Assembly: GCF_902833085.1 (NCBI RefSeq)
Contig: NZ_CADFEB010000006.1
Coordinates: forward strand, 62,001-126,000
Direction: 5' to 3'
Length of the DNA stretch: 64,000 bases
Source: Burkholderia ubonensis
GTDB lineage: Bacteria > Pseudomonadota > Gammaproteobacteria > Burkholderiales > Burkholderiaceae
The stretch's first letter is position 1. Each line of letters opens with the position of its first letter. The notes beneath the pieces were generated by a model. It saw only the letters and a list, made by a program, of their open reading frames with translations, was not told the DNA's origin and searched no databases. This document shows positions 1-9,022 of this stretch, one piece after another. A program made the translations under genes and the position numbers.

Positions 1-155
1 TAAATCGCCGGAGTTTTCAGTTGATTTAAACAATTTCGGTGCTTCTCAAATAATCAATCAAATCGTTTCGGCGTCTCCCAAATATTTCTTTCATTTTCCA
101 ATCGTTTTTACTTCAGAAGTCTTGTATTTCTGGGTGGGTTATATAAGCTGATCGT

Positions 156-169
156 AAGCAACGTTGCTT
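156..169. promoter_or_regulatory. 14-bp perfect palindrome upstream of the BKACE gene
   Basis: A perfect 14-base palindrome (core GCAACGTTGC) ends 35 bases before the ATG at 205. It lies in an AT-rich leader that also holds two imperfect 19-base direct repeats (34-52 and 66-84, 15 of 19 identical). The placement suits an operator near a promoter, but no clear -35/-10 pair was found and the cognate regulator is not adjacent. Confidence 0.35.
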
Positions 170-204
170 CATGTATTTCTTCTCAACCAACAGGAAGATT
201 TCCC

Positions 205-1815
205 ATGACGCGTATGTACATCACTGCCGCACCCACCGGGGCCGTGCCGAAATGGCTCAATCCGCTCGAGCCGACTTTTATTCCGTCCTGTCTCGTTCAT
301 CAGCTATTCAATTCCGCGCAAGCCGAGAAAATCGTCGGCCGGTTGAAATCCGACGGCTGGGAAAACGTTCCGGCTGGCGGATGGTTAATCGAATTGGGAC
401 ATGGTTTTTCTATTTCCGATGATTTTTTAGCACAACTATTCAACCAGCCTGCCGCTCGTCTGGCATTGGAGGAAATGGGATGGACGCATCGGGATGGAGC
501 CTGGCATGCGCCGCCCGCGCGGGCTTCCGGCAGCGCCGCAATCCCGCGTGAATGGCTGGCGGGCCTGTCGTCGGTCGAGCTGGCGAGGCGGATCGTGCTG
601 CAATTGACGACCTATGGGTGGGTGGCCGACGACCGCGGCGATCTCGTCTGGGATCACGCGAAGCTGCACAGCTATTTCCCGCCTGCGCTGATCGATTCGA
701 TTCGCGAAGACGCTCCGGCGCTGCTGGCGAAGCTGGAAAAATCCGGCTGGAAAGCGTGCGGCGCCGGTTACTGGCAAGCGGGCAAGGGGCGCTCCCCGGT
801 TCTGCCGATCACGCCGGATGCGATCGTGGACGAAACCGTCCGCTCGATCCGGGAAGGGGCGGCGGTCGTGCATTTGCATACGCGTGAACTCGGCGACCGT
901 GCGCAGCTCGAGATCCCCGGACTGGGCGCCGTCACGGTCGGGACGCAGCGCAACCAGATCGTCGTCGATCATTACGACGCGATCGTACCGGCCGTGAGGC
1001 GCGCCGATACGACGGCGATCCTGAACCTGTCGACGAGCGTGCGGGGCGACCGTCAAGGCTCGCGCAGCACGTTGCGGCGCGCCCATCTGAAATCCTACGG
1101 CGAGGCGGCGGTGCCCGAAGTCGCGTCGCTGAGCCCGGGCGCCGTGATTTTCCAGGGCGGCGGCGGTTACGACAACGCGCCGGATTTCCTGGCAGAGCAG
1201 TTCGCGCATTTTCAGCGCGTCGGCACGCGCCCGGAAGTGGAGGTATTCAATCACACGATCATCGACAACGCGACGACGCTGTACCGGGCGTTCCTCGAAG
1301 CGACCGGCCAGCCCGTGCTGTTCATGCTGGTAGCGGCCGTCGATCAATATCGTCGCGATCCGGTCAGCGGGGAAGTGGAGGACGATTCGCTGATCGCGCC
1401 TGCCGTCAGGCAGGAAATCACCCGCTGCGTGGCGACCGGCGACGCACAGGACAGACAGCGTGCGATCGATCTCGCGGTCGAACAGCTGAAGCCGGTTGTC
1501 GCACGGCTGCGCGACAGCTTTCCGTCATCGCTCGTGTCGTTGCTGCTGCCGGGGCCGTTGCAGGCGCTATTGGCGGATCTCGCGCACGCGTTGCGGCTGG
1601 ACGGGGTGCGCATCGGCCTGGAGGACGGCCTGAACGTGCCGGACAGCCGTGTTCCCGGGGGCGTTCGCAAGGCGCGCGGCACATGGGAGCAGGTGCGCAT
1701 GCTGCGCGAGGACCTGCTCGCCAGGGGCGTCGCCGTGCAAACCGCGGCCGAGGTGCGGGACATGCTCGGCCTGCCGGCCGGCAAGTCGCGCCAACCGCAA
1801 CTGAAGCGCGCATGA
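205..1815 (+). CDS. BKACE-family (DUF849, beta-keto acid cleavage) enzyme with inserted GW-repeat domain
   Basis: The N-terminus (ITAAPTGAVP, residues 6-15) and the region from residue 200 match the 3-keto-5-aminohexanoate cleavage (Kce/BKACE) TIM-barrel family: ITPDAI at 202-207, the metal-binding pair H223/H225 in VVHLHTR, and GLED at 471-474. These enzymes condense a beta-keto acid with acetyl-CoA using a divalent metal. Family members are normally about 270-310 residues, but this one has 536. The excess is an insertion at about residues 25-195, between the first strand and first helix. It consists of four units, each a helix-like stretch ending in Gly-Trp followed by another Trp (GW at 51, 92, 138 and 181). 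The barrel also carries an extra segment around 385-440. Substrate is unknown. It probably forms an operon with the hexapeptide protein 15 bases downstream. Confidence 0.8.
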   Translation: MTRMYITAAPTGAVPKWLNPLEPTFIPSCLVHQLFNSAQAEKIVGRLKSDGWENVPAGGWLIELGHGFSISDDFLAQLFNQPAARLALEEMGWTHRDGAWHAPPARASGSAAIPREWLAGLSSVELARRIVLQLTTYGWVADDRGDLVWDHAKLHSYFPPALIDSIREDAPALLAKLEKSGWKACGAGYWQAGKGRSPVLPITPDAIVDETVRSIREGAAVVHLHTRELGDRAQLEIPGLGAVTVGTQRNQIVVDHYDAIVPAVRRADTTAILNLSTSVRGDRQGSRSTLRRAHLKSYGEAAVPEVASLSPGAVIFQGGGGYDNAPDFLAEQFAHFQRVGTRPEVEVFNHTIIDNATTLYRAFLEATGQPVLFMLVAAVDQYRRDPVSGEVEDDSLIAPAVRQEITRCVATGDAQDRQRAIDLAVEQLKPVVARLRDSFPSSLVSLLLPGPLQALLADLAHALRLDGVRIGLEDGLNVPDSRVPGGVRKARGTWEQVRMLREDLLARGVAVQTAAEVRDMLGLPAGKSRQPQLKRA

Positions 1816-1830
1816 CGGAGCGAACGTTCG

Positions 1831-2364
1831 ATGACTCTCTATCGATTGGGCGACCGAGTGCCCACCGTCCATGCGAGTGCGTTCGTGGCGGACACGGCGA
1901 CGATTGTCGGTGACGTCCGGCTGGGCGCGGATTCGAGCGTCTGGTTCGGTGCGATATTGCGTGGCGATACCGAGCCGATCGTCGTCGGGGCCGGGACCAA
2001 CATCCAGGACGGGGCCGTGCTGCACACCGATGCAGGGTGCCCTTTGACGATCGCCGCGCATGTGACGGTCGGCCATCAGGCCGTGCTGCACGGCTGCACG
2101 ATCGACGAGGGCTCGCTGATCGGCATCCAGGCCGTGGTGCTCGACGGCGCGGTGATCGGTCGTCAGTGCCTGGTCGGCGCCGGCGCCGTCGTCACGGCGG
2201 GCAAGGCGTTTCCCGAGCGCTCGCTGATACTCGGCGCACCCGCCAAGGTCGTGCGAACCCTGACCGACGAGGACGTGGCCAGGCTGCGGACCAATATCGG
2301 CTTCTACGCCGAGGTGCGCAGGCCGATGTACAAGGCGGCGTTGCACCGCATGGATCAGGCGTGA
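1831..2364 (+). CDS. Gamma-carbonic-anhydrase-like hexapeptide-repeat protein (YrdA/PaaY type)
   Basis: At 177 residues this is a left-handed beta-helix protein of the gamma-CA/YrdA/CaiE/PaaY group. Hexapeptide repeats run through residues about 15-140, for example ATIVGDVRLGADSSVWFGAI. The three metal-type histidines are visible in VLHTDAG, VGHQAV and VLHGC, and the C-terminal GAPAKVVR is typical. Members can act as carbonic anhydrases or CoA-thioester hydrolases, and which applies here cannot be told from sequence. It starts 15 bases after the BKACE stop codon and is probably cotranscribed, so a role in the same CoA-linked pathway is plausible. Confidence 0.85.
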   Translation: MTLYRLGDRVPTVHASAFVADTATIVGDVRLGADSSVWFGAILRGDTEPIVVGAGTNIQDGAVLHTDAGCPLTIAAHVTVGHQAVLHGCTIDEGSLIGIQAVVLDGAVIGRQCLVGAGAVVTAGKAFPERSLILGAPAKVVRTLTDEDVARLRTNIGFYAEVRRPMYKAALHRMDQA

Positions 2365-2399
2365 CCTGATCCGGGAAGCGGTTCCGTCAGGCAGCAAAA

Positions 2400-2433
2400 G
2401 CGCCGGCCGGCTCGTCGTCGGGCCGGCCGGCGC
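2400..2433 (-). terminator. Rho-independent terminator between convergent genes
   Basis: An 11-bp perfect GC-rich stem (2400-2410 with 2423-2433) lies between convergent genes. On the minus strand it is followed by TTTTGCTG, so it best serves the esterase gene and may also stop plus-strand transcription. Confidence 0.75.
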
Positions 2434-2481
2434 AACCCGCTCAGGCGCGCAAGGTCGCGCCGTGCGTGCCTGCCGCCGTTC

Positions 2482-3363
2482 TTACTTGACGCACTCGAGC
2501 GTGTACCTGAGCGCCGGCGCGATCAGGCCGCGCCACACGTCCCATGTGTGGCCGCCGTCGACGATGCGCAGCTCGGCCGGGTTCTGCGCGCGGCGCAACT
2601 GCGTATACAGCACGCTCGATTCGGCCTGGATCGTCAGGTCGTCGTCGCCGGCGGCGATGAACATCGGCACGCGCCAGCTCCGCGCGAAATAGCCGCGCAG
2701 CAGCGCCGGGTAATTCAGCTCGTGCCAGACGCGCGAGTCGAACTGCTTGTCGCCGAACACGCCCACATAGCGGGCCGCCGAGTTCAGCGGCGGTTCGTTC
2801 GCATAGATGGCCGGGCTCAGCAGCATCGCGCCGCAGAACAGGCCCGGCTCGAGCAGCGTGAAGCGCAGCGCGCCGAAGCCCCCCATCGACACGCCGCCGA
2901 TCGCGCGGCCCGCACGCTGGTTCGACACCGCGAAGTGCGCCTCGACGTCCGGCAGCAGGTCGTTGAGGAACGCGCTCTGCATCCGCTCCTTGCGGTCGAC
3001 GTACCAGTCGGTGCCGCCTTGCGGCATCACGATCACGACCGGCGGGATGTCGTGCCGCTCGATCAGTGTGTCCGCGGTGGCCTGCAGCCGGCCCTGCGTG
3101 ATCCAGTCGTTCGCGTTGCCCGCGTTGCCGTGCAGCAGGTACAGCACCGGGTAGCGCGCGCCTTCCGGGTTGTAGCGGGGCGGCAGGTAGATCGTGTACG
3201 ACCAGTCGCGCTGCAGCGACGCCGAACGGAACGTGCGCATCACGACACTGCTGTCGTCGTTGATCGTGGCGGCCTGGGCCGCCTGGGCGGAAGGGGTGGC
3301 TTCGGCGGAGTCGGCGAAGCCGATGGTCAGCGCGGCGGCAAGCAGAAGGAGAAATCGGCGCAT
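2482..3363 (-). CDS. Secreted alpha/beta-hydrolase, putative esterase family
   Basis: This 293-residue protein has an N-terminal signal peptide (hydrophobic stretch about residues 5-22, ending near ADSAEA) and belongs to the PF00756 putative esterase family (antigen 85, feruloyl/enterochelin esterase-like, S-formylglutathione hydrolase). The nucleophile elbow is GVSMGG near residue 157. An oxyanion-region YLLHGNAGN motif lies near residue 94, and the catalytic histidine is probably in DGGHTWDVW near the C-terminus. The natural ester substrate is not inferable. It is monocistronic and ends in a strong terminator. Confidence 0.85.
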   Translation of the reverse strand: MRRFLLLLAAALTIGFADSAEATPSAQAAQAATINDDSSVVMRTFRSASLQRDWSYTIYLPPRYNPEGARYPVLYLLHGNAGNANDWITQGRLQATADTLIERHDIPPVVIVMPQGGTDWYVDRKERMQSAFLNDLLPDVEAHFAVSNQRAGRAIGGVSMGGFGALRFTLLEPGLFCGAMLLSPAIYANEPPLNSAARYVGVFGDKQFDSRVWHELNYPALLRGYFARSWRVPMFIAAGDDDLTIQAESSVLYTQLRRAQNPAELRIVDGGHTWDVWRGLIAPALRYTLECVK

Positions 3364-3499
3364 GTCGAGCGGGTTCAGGAGTGTCGCCGCCTATCGTAGC
3401 AGCGGCGGATGACGGCCGTTCTCGTGGCAACCCCAAATTAAAAAATTCATTCCAGGGGAATGCCCGAAATCGCATGTGCGTTCCGTATGTAAACAGACC

Positions 3500-4597
3500 C
3501 TAACGCCGCGCGCGGAACGGCAGCCGCGACGTCAGTGGCGCATAGAGCTTGGCGACGAGATAGAGCAGGCCCATCGCGACCACGTCGGCGGTCAGCCCGA
3601 GCGGCACGTCGAGGTAGCCGTCGGTCGCATCGTACAGCAGCGAATCGACCGCGAGCGAGATGGCGGTGCCGGCGACGAAGCACAGCAGGCCCTGGCGGCC
3701 GATCGTGCCGATCCACGGCATCGCGTGTGCGACCTTCTTCATCCAGCCGAGGTGCACGAGCTTGGCCGCGAGCCACGCGATCGCGAGGAAGTTCACGAGC
3801 CGCAGCACGCCGAGGTTCTGCTTGATCGACGGATCGGTCGGGAACGGCTCGATGCGCAGCCGGTAATAGGCGCCTGCGGCAACGATCGCGAGCGCCGCGG
3901 CCGTCAGCAGCCAGCCCTGCGGTTTCGGCGCGAGCGTCTGGTAGACCGGCTGGCAGCGCGAGATCACGCCGAGCACGAACAGGAACTGCCACGCGAACGG
4001 ATTGAAGTCCCACGGCGTGCCTTCGACGGTCGGCAGGTAGCCCGCGGCGTGCGGCGCGGCGAACCACAGCGACGTGCTGAACGCGAGCAGCAGCCACGGC
4101 TGGGTGCGCGCGAGCGGCAGCGCGAGCGGGGCGAGCAGCGCGAAGAACGCATACATCGGCAGCACCGACGCCAGGTACGGCTGGCGCCGGAACAGCAGGA
4201 TGTCGCGCAGCGCGGCGAGCGGCTTCTGGATCAGCCCGTCGAGATCGTTGGTCGGCATGTTCGGGCCGTCGATCGCCAGCGCGCTCAGTGCGGCGGTGAT
4301 CAGCAGCATCAGGCCGGCCGTGACGAGGAACGCGCGATAGATCTCGAACGCGCGCCGGATGAAGCGCTGGCGCGCGGCGGCCTCGTCGTGGCGCTCGGCG
4401 AGCGAGTTGTACGCGATCGCGGTCGCGAAGCCGCCGAGGAACACGAAGACCTCGGCGGCATCGCACAGCGCGTACGCGTGCAGCGTGACGCGCGACAGGA
4501 TGCTGCCGCCGATGTGGTCGATGACGATGACGAGCAGGACGAGGCCGCGGAAGAAATCGAGTTCGGCGTAGCGGCCGGGCTTGGCGGCGGCGCTCAT
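3500..4597 (-). CDS. opgC: OpgC-family integral membrane acyltransferase
   Basis: A polytopic membrane protein of the OpgC family (acyltransferase-3-like), which in other proteobacteria adds succinyl groups to periplasmic glucans. The opening ELDFFRGLVLLVIVIDHIGG is the diagnostic first membrane segment, with the conserved H in the IDH motif. About ten membrane segments follow. I chose the ATG at 4597 (MSAAAKPGRY) because a GGGAG sits upstream and the family motif begins shortly after. An in-frame ATG at 4648 has no visible ribosome site. No opgGH genes are nearby. Confidence 0.85.
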   Translation of the reverse strand: MSAAAKPGRYAELDFFRGLVLLVIVIDHIGGSILSRVTLHAYALCDAAEVFVFLGGFATAIAYNSLAERHDEAAARQRFIRRAFEIYRAFLVTAGLMLLITAALSALAIDGPNMPTNDLDGLIQKPLAALRDILLFRRQPYLASVLPMYAFFALLAPLALPLARTQPWLLLAFSTSLWFAAPHAAGYLPTVEGTPWDFNPFAWQFLFVLGVISRCQPVYQTLAPKPQGWLLTAAALAIVAAGAYYRLRIEPFPTDPSIKQNLGVLRLVNFLAIAWLAAKLVHLGWMKKVAHAMPWIGTIGRQGLLCFVAGTAISLAVDSLLYDATDGYLDVPLGLTADVVAMGLLYLVAKLYAPLTSRLPFRARR

Positions 4598-4978
4598 CGG
4601 CCCGGCTCCCGGCGCCCGCCGCGTGCGCGGCAGGCACACGCCGCGCATGAATCGGGGTCAAGCATGTATTCGTGAGGAAATGTGACAAACAGATGCGCAT
4701 TGTGCCATCGATGCGACGTTTTTCGGGTTTACGCGAATGGCATGTTCGCCGCCCGCGCCCGGCAAGGCTTGCCCGGCAATCGGCGCAATGGGGTCAGTTG
4801 GAAGGGCGCAACGCTTGGCGAAGCGGAGCTGCTCCCGGTAGACGATTGGTTTCCGACGTGACACCATTTTGGACATTGCGCGGCGTGCCACCCCGCGCCG
4901 CCCGCCGAGCGGGCCATACAAGACTCACGCCGGAGCGCCTCGAGGGTGTGCCCGGCCATCCGGTTCTGGAGATTCGCC

Positions 4979-6142
4979 ATGAAGAAGCACGTCATTTCCG
5001 CGGCCGCGCTCGCCGCCTTTGCCGCGTCAACTGCGCCGGCGTTCGCGCAGAACAGCGTGACGCTGTACGGCCTGATCGACGAGGGCTTCAACTATACGAA
5101 CAATGTGCGAGTGAACGGCGTCGGCAAGACCAACTACCAGCTCGCGAGCGGCTATGCGCAGGGCAGCCGCTGGGGGCTGCGCGGCTCGGAAGACCTGGGC
5201 GGCGGGCTGAAGGCGGTCTTCGTGCTGGAAAGCGGCTTCGACGTGAACAACGGCCGGCTCGGCCAGGGCAACCGCATGTTCGGCCGCCAGGCATACGTGG
5301 GCCTGTCCGAGTCGCGCTTCGGCACGCTGACGTTCGGCCGCCAGTACGATGCGCTCGTCGACTATCTCGCGCCGCTGACCGCGAACGGCAACTGGGGCGG
5401 CACGCTGTTCTCGCATCCGTTCGACAACGACAACACCGACAACTCGTTCCGCGTCAACAACACGGTGAAGTACGCGAGCCCGGACTGGAACGGCCTGCAG
5501 GTCGGCGGCACCTACAGTTTCAGCAACAGCACCGGCTTCTCGACCAACCGCCAGTACAGCATCGGCGCACAGTATTCGCTGGCCGGCCTGCAGGTCGCCG
5601 CGGCCTATCTGCAGGCGAACAGCCCCGGCAACGGCAATGCGGGCGCGATCGCGGCCGACGACGCGAACTTCGTCGCCGACCGCCTGCGCATCTTCGGCGG
5701 CGGCATCAACTACACGTTCGGCCCGGCGACGGTCGGCTTCGTCTACACGAATACCGACGTGAAGAACCCGGTGTCGACCGTCTATCTGCCGACGGCGACG
5801 TTCTCGGGCCTCGGCCTGAGCGCGACCAAGTTCCAGAACTTCGAGATCAACGGCAAGTACCAGCTGACGCCCGATTTCTTCCTGGGCGCGCAGTACGTGT
5901 ACACGGACGGCAAGTTCGACGCCGCGACCGGCTCGATCAAGCCGAAGTACCACACCGTGGGCCTGATGGCCGACTACAGCCTGTCGAAGCGCACCGACGT
6001 GTATCTGCAGGGCGCGTGGCAGAAGGTCGCCGGCGACCGGACCGGCACGGCCGCCGACGGCGGCTACGTGGTCGGCACCGACGGCCCGTCGTCGTCGTCG
6101 AACCAGTTCGCCGTGCGCGCGGCGATTCGCCACAAGTTCTGA
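4979..6142 (+). CDS. Gram-negative general porin (OmpC-like trimeric)
   Basis: A 387-residue outer-membrane porin of the Burkholderia/Neisseria type. The signal peptide (MKKHVISAAALAAF...) ends at AFA, followed by the mature start QNSVTLYGLIDEG. The sequence alternates short beta-strands and ends in the outer-membrane C-terminal phenylalanine (IRHKF). The loop-3 region (FGRQYDALVDYL) is typical. It should form a trimeric diffusion channel for small hydrophilic solutes. The start at 4979 is supported by GGAG eight bases upstream and the signal peptide, although the frame is open further upstream. A GC-rich hairpin at 6150-6174 follows, without a T-run. Confidence 0.93.
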   Translation: MKKHVISAAALAAFAASTAPAFAQNSVTLYGLIDEGFNYTNNVRVNGVGKTNYQLASGYAQGSRWGLRGSEDLGGGLKAVFVLESGFDVNNGRLGQGNRMFGRQAYVGLSESRFGTLTFGRQYDALVDYLAPLTANGNWGGTLFSHPFDNDNTDNSFRVNNTVKYASPDWNGLQVGGTYSFSNSTGFSTNRQYSIGAQYSLAGLQVAAAYLQANSPGNGNAGAIAADDANFVADRLRIFGGGINYTFGPATVGFVYTNTDVKNPVSTVYLPTATFSGLGLSATKFQNFEINGKYQLTPDFFLGAQYVYTDGKFDAATGSIKPKYHTVGLMADYSLSKRTDVYLQGAWQKVAGDRTGTAADGGYVVGTDGPSSSSNQFAVRAAIRHKF

Positions 6143-6204
6143 CGGGCGTGGCCGGTGCGCGTGCGCAACCGGCCTGACGCGGCCTGAATCCGCTGCGGCG
6201 CTGT

Positions 6205-7116
6205 TCAGCCGGCCTCTGCCGGCCGGCTGAGCGCGTCCGCGAGCCAGTCGACGAAGATCCGCACGCGCGGCGCGAGGTGCCGGCCGTGCGGAAACACCAC
6301 CGATACCGGCAGCGGCGCCGCGTTCCATTCCGGCAGCACTTCGACGAGCGTGCCGTGCGCGAGCGGCGCGTCGAGGCCGTCGCGCGGCGCCTGGATCAGC
6401 CCGAGCCCCGCCACGCAGCAGGCCAGGTACGCCTGCGAGCTGTTGACCGACACGATGCTGCGCATTTTCACCGCATGCATCTCGCCGGTATCCATGTCCG
6501 CATATTCCCAGTCCAGCTCGCGGCCCGTGCGGCTCGAGAAATAGCCGACCGCGACGTGCTCCGGCAGGTCGTCGGGCGAGCGGGGCATGCCGTGGCGCGC
6601 GAGATAGGCCGGTGACGCGCAGTTGACCTGCGCCAGCTCGCCGATGCGCCGCGCGACGAGCGACGTGTCGGAAAGCGCGCCGACCCGCACCGCGCAATCG
6701 ATCCCGTCGGCGATCAGGTCGACGAAGCGGTCGGTGGTGCTCATCACGATGCGCAGGTCCGGATACCGCGCGTGAAACGACGGAATCGCCGGAATCACCT
6801 TGTCCAGCGCGAAACGCTCGGGCAGGTCGACGCGGATCACGCCGCGCGGCGACGCGCCTGCGTCCTCGAACTGCGTTTCGACGTCGTCGAGATCGGCGAG
6901 CAGCCGCGCGCAGCGTTCGTAGTAGGTCGCGCCTTCGGCGGTCAGCGCGACGCGCCGGGTCGTGCGCTGCAGCAGGCGGATCTTCAGATGTTTCTCGAGG
7001 TACTGGACGGCATTGCTGACCGTCGGGCGCGGTAGCTGCATTTGTTCGGCCGCTTTGGTGAAGCTGCCGAGATGGGCGACGCGCGCAAAGATGCGCATAG
7101 CGTGCAGATGGTCCAT
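6205..7116 (-). CDS. LysR-type transcriptional regulator
   Basis: A 303-residue LTTR with the usual N-terminal winged helix (AVARHLGSF-like region FARVAHLGSFTKAAEQM, residues 10-26) and a type-2 periplasmic-binding effector domain (about 90-300). It is transcribed divergently from the aldo-keto reductase gene, with a 141-bp shared intergenic region. Control of that neighbour is the likely role by analogy with other divergent LysR pairs. The effector is unknown. Confidence 0.92.
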   Translation of the reverse strand: MDHLHAMRIFARVAHLGSFTKAAEQMQLPRPTVSNAVQYLEKHLKIRLLQRTTRRVALTAEGATYYERCARLLADLDDVETQFEDAGASPRGVIRVDLPERFALDKVIPAIPSFHARYPDLRIVMSTTDRFVDLIADGIDCAVRVGALSDTSLVARRIGELAQVNCASPAYLARHGMPRSPDDLPEHVAVGYFSSRTGRELDWEYADMDTGEMHAVKMRSIVSVNSSQAYLACCVAGLGLIQAPRDGLDAPLAHGTLVEVLPEWNAAPLPVSVVFPHGRHLAPRVRIFVDWLADALSRPAEAG

Positions 7117-7257
7117 GCGGGGCGGGAGATCTGGCGGATGAGGACAGGCTCCATTGTTAATCAGCGTCGAATAGATTGGTGGATTCTTTCGCGTTTATCG
7201 CGCGCCGGGATCCCGCCAGAATCCGCTCCATCCACTCAACATTGCGAGGAACGGGAC

Positions 7258-8274
7258 ATGAAACTGCGTCAACTGGGCCGCACAGGCCCGCGGGTGTCTG
7301 CGATCGGGCTCGGCTGCATGGGCATGTCGGACATGTACGGGCCGGCCGATCGCGCGGAGAGCATCGCGACGCTGCACGCGGCGCTCGACCACGGCGTCAC
7401 GCTGCTCGACACCGGCGATTTCTACGGGATGGGCGACAACGAGATGCTGATCCGCGACGCGTTGCGCGGCCGCGCGCGCGAGCAGGTCGTGATCAGCGTG
7501 AAGTTCGGCGCGCTGCGCGATCCGGCGGGCGCGTTCGTCGGCTACGACGCACGGCCGGAGGCGATCCGGAATTTCGTCGCGTATTCGCTGAAGCGGCTCG
7601 GCACCGACTACATCGACATCTACCGGCCGGCGCGCGTCGATCCGGCGGTGCCGATCGAGGAGACGGTCGGCGCGATCGCCGATCTCGTCAAGGCAGGGTA
7701 CGTGCGGCACATCGGGCTGTCGGAAGCCGGCGCGGACACGGTGCGCCGCGCGGCGGCCGTCGCGCCGATCGCCGACCTGCAGATCGAATATTCGCTGCTG
7801 TCGCGGGACATCGAGGCGCAGATCCTGCCCGCCTGCCGCGAACTCGGGATCGGTGTGACCGCGTACGGCGTGCTGTCGCGCGGGCTGCTGAGCGGGCGCT
7901 GGTCGGCGGCGCGGGAAGTAGGGCGCGATTTCCGTGCGGCGAGCCCGCGGTTCCAGGGCGAGAACCTGACGCGCAATCTCGTGCTCGTCGACGCGCTGCG
8001 GGCGGTCGCGGACGAGAAGGGCAGCAATCCGGCGCAGGTCGCGATCGCGTGGGCGCTCACGCGCGGCGACGACATCGTGCCGCTGATCGGCGCGCGCAAG
8101 CGCACGCAGCTGCAGGACGCACTGACGGCGCTTAAGATGCAACTAACGGTCGATGATCTCGCGCGCATCGAAGCGGCGGTGCCCGCCGGGGCGGCTGCCG
8201 GCGACCGTTATCCGGCCGCGCAGATGGCGCACCTCGACAGCGAGCAGGGGCGGGGGGCTTCCCGCAAGGGTTGA
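7258..8274 (+). CDS. Aldo/keto reductase, atypical tetrad
   Basis: A 338-residue NADPH-dependent aldo/keto reductase-family TIM barrel. GRTGPRVSAIGLGCMGMS is the N-terminal signature. The catalytic Asp and Tyr are in LLDTGDFYG (D51, Y56) and the catalytic Lys is in ISVKFG (K82). The fourth tetrad residue, the His of the usual LYxLHR motif, is replaced: the protein reads DIYRPARVD, with Ala at about 125. Some family members share this variation. The start at 7258 follows an AGGAA ribosome site. It is the likely target of the divergent LysR regulator at 6205-7116. Confidence 0.9.
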   Translation: MKLRQLGRTGPRVSAIGLGCMGMSDMYGPADRAESIATLHAALDHGVTLLDTGDFYGMGDNEMLIRDALRGRAREQVVISVKFGALRDPAGAFVGYDARPEAIRNFVAYSLKRLGTDYIDIYRPARVDPAVPIEETVGAIADLVKAGYVRHIGLSEAGADTVRRAAAVAPIADLQIEYSLLSRDIEAQILPACRELGIGVTAYGVLSRGLLSGRWSAAREVGRDFRAASPRFQGENLTRNLVLVDALRAVADEKGSNPAQVAIAWALTRGDDIVPLIGARKRTQLQDALTALKMQLTVDDLARIEAAVPAGAAAGDRYPAAQMAHLDSEQGRGASRKG

Positions 8275-8609
8275 GGGGCTGCGGCCGAACCGCCGAACCG
8301 TCGAACCGCCCGCCGCGCGCGCCCGAGGCAGCCTCAGGCAAAACCAGATGGCGCGCGGCGGGCTGCCGGTTCACCATCGCGCCTTCCCCATCATCACGGA
8401 GCGCGCGCATGCAGCCCGAAACGATGACGATCAGAGCGAGCAGGCGTTCCGGCGGTGTTTCTTTGTCGGCACGGTGGCGCTTGGCGGATATATGGCGGCT
8501 TCGGTGCTGCGTTGAACCGTGAGCGCATGCGCCGCCCGGCGTCGAACGCCGGCCAAGGTCGGCGCGGCGGCATCGGCTGCGCGCGACCGGTTGCGGCCGG
8601 CCCGTGGAT
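8275..8609. other. Intergenic region without a confident gene
   Basis: The 335 bases between convergent genes hold only unsupported reading frames. One plus-strand frame ending at 8515 reads like a short hydrophobic tail (FFVGTVALGGYMAASVLR) but lacks a convincing start. No terminator with a T-run was recognised. Confidence 0.4.
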
Positions 8610-8951
8610 TCAGTCGACGATGAACAGCTTGGCGCCCGTCCTGGTGTAGGACTGATGCGGCTCCGCGTTGTCGCCGACCTGGTAGCTCGTGCCGGGCGTC
8701 AGGACGAACTTGCGTCCGTCTTCGAGCGTCGTCTCCAGTTCGCCTTCGATGCAGAACAGGACGTGTCCTTTCCGGCACCAGTGATCCGCGAGGTATCCGG
8801 GGGTGTATTCGACCATCCGCACGCGGATCTGATCCGGCTCCTTGCCGAAGTATCGTGTGCGCCAGTAAGCCGTTCCGGTTTCTCCGCGATGTTCGGTCTT
8901 TTCGACGTTCGCCCAGTCGACCGTGCTGAATGGAAAGGCGTCCATTTTCAT
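8610..8951 (-). CDS. Small single-domain cupin (DHCW-motif type)
   Basis: At 113 residues this is a compact RmlC-like cupin. Recognisable elements are GYLADHWCRKGHVLFCIEGELE (about residues 52-73, the metal-binding cupin motif 1 with two His) and a second motif around YQVGDNAEPHQSY. The combination resembles proteins annotated as DHCW-motif cupin fold proteins, whose function is unknown. A possible 43-residue ORF lies 71 bases upstream on the same strand. Confidence 0.85.
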   Translation of the reverse strand: MKMDAFPFSTVDWANVEKTEHRGETGTAYWRTRYFGKEPDQIRVRMVEYTPGYLADHWCRKGHVLFCIEGELETTLEDGRKFVLTPGTSYQVGDNAEPHQSYTRTGAKLFIVD

Positions 8952-9022
8952 CTTGTTGTCGCTCCTTTTCGAATTGCGATGCAGCCCCGGCGGGGCTCGG
9001 CCTGGCGCCGCCCGTCAATGTA

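Noticed and set aside
436..1347. Long minus-strand frame opposite the BKACE gene
   Set aside because: Arginine-rich shadow of a clearly coding plus-strand gene; no family signature or ribosome site.
6150..6174. GC-rich hairpin after the porin gene
   Set aside because: Strong stem with one bulge but no T-run on either strand, so not listed as a terminator.
8348..8515. Plus-strand frame ending in a hydrophobic tail
   Set aside because: The tail resembles a membrane segment but no start codon with a ribosome site lies in frame close by.
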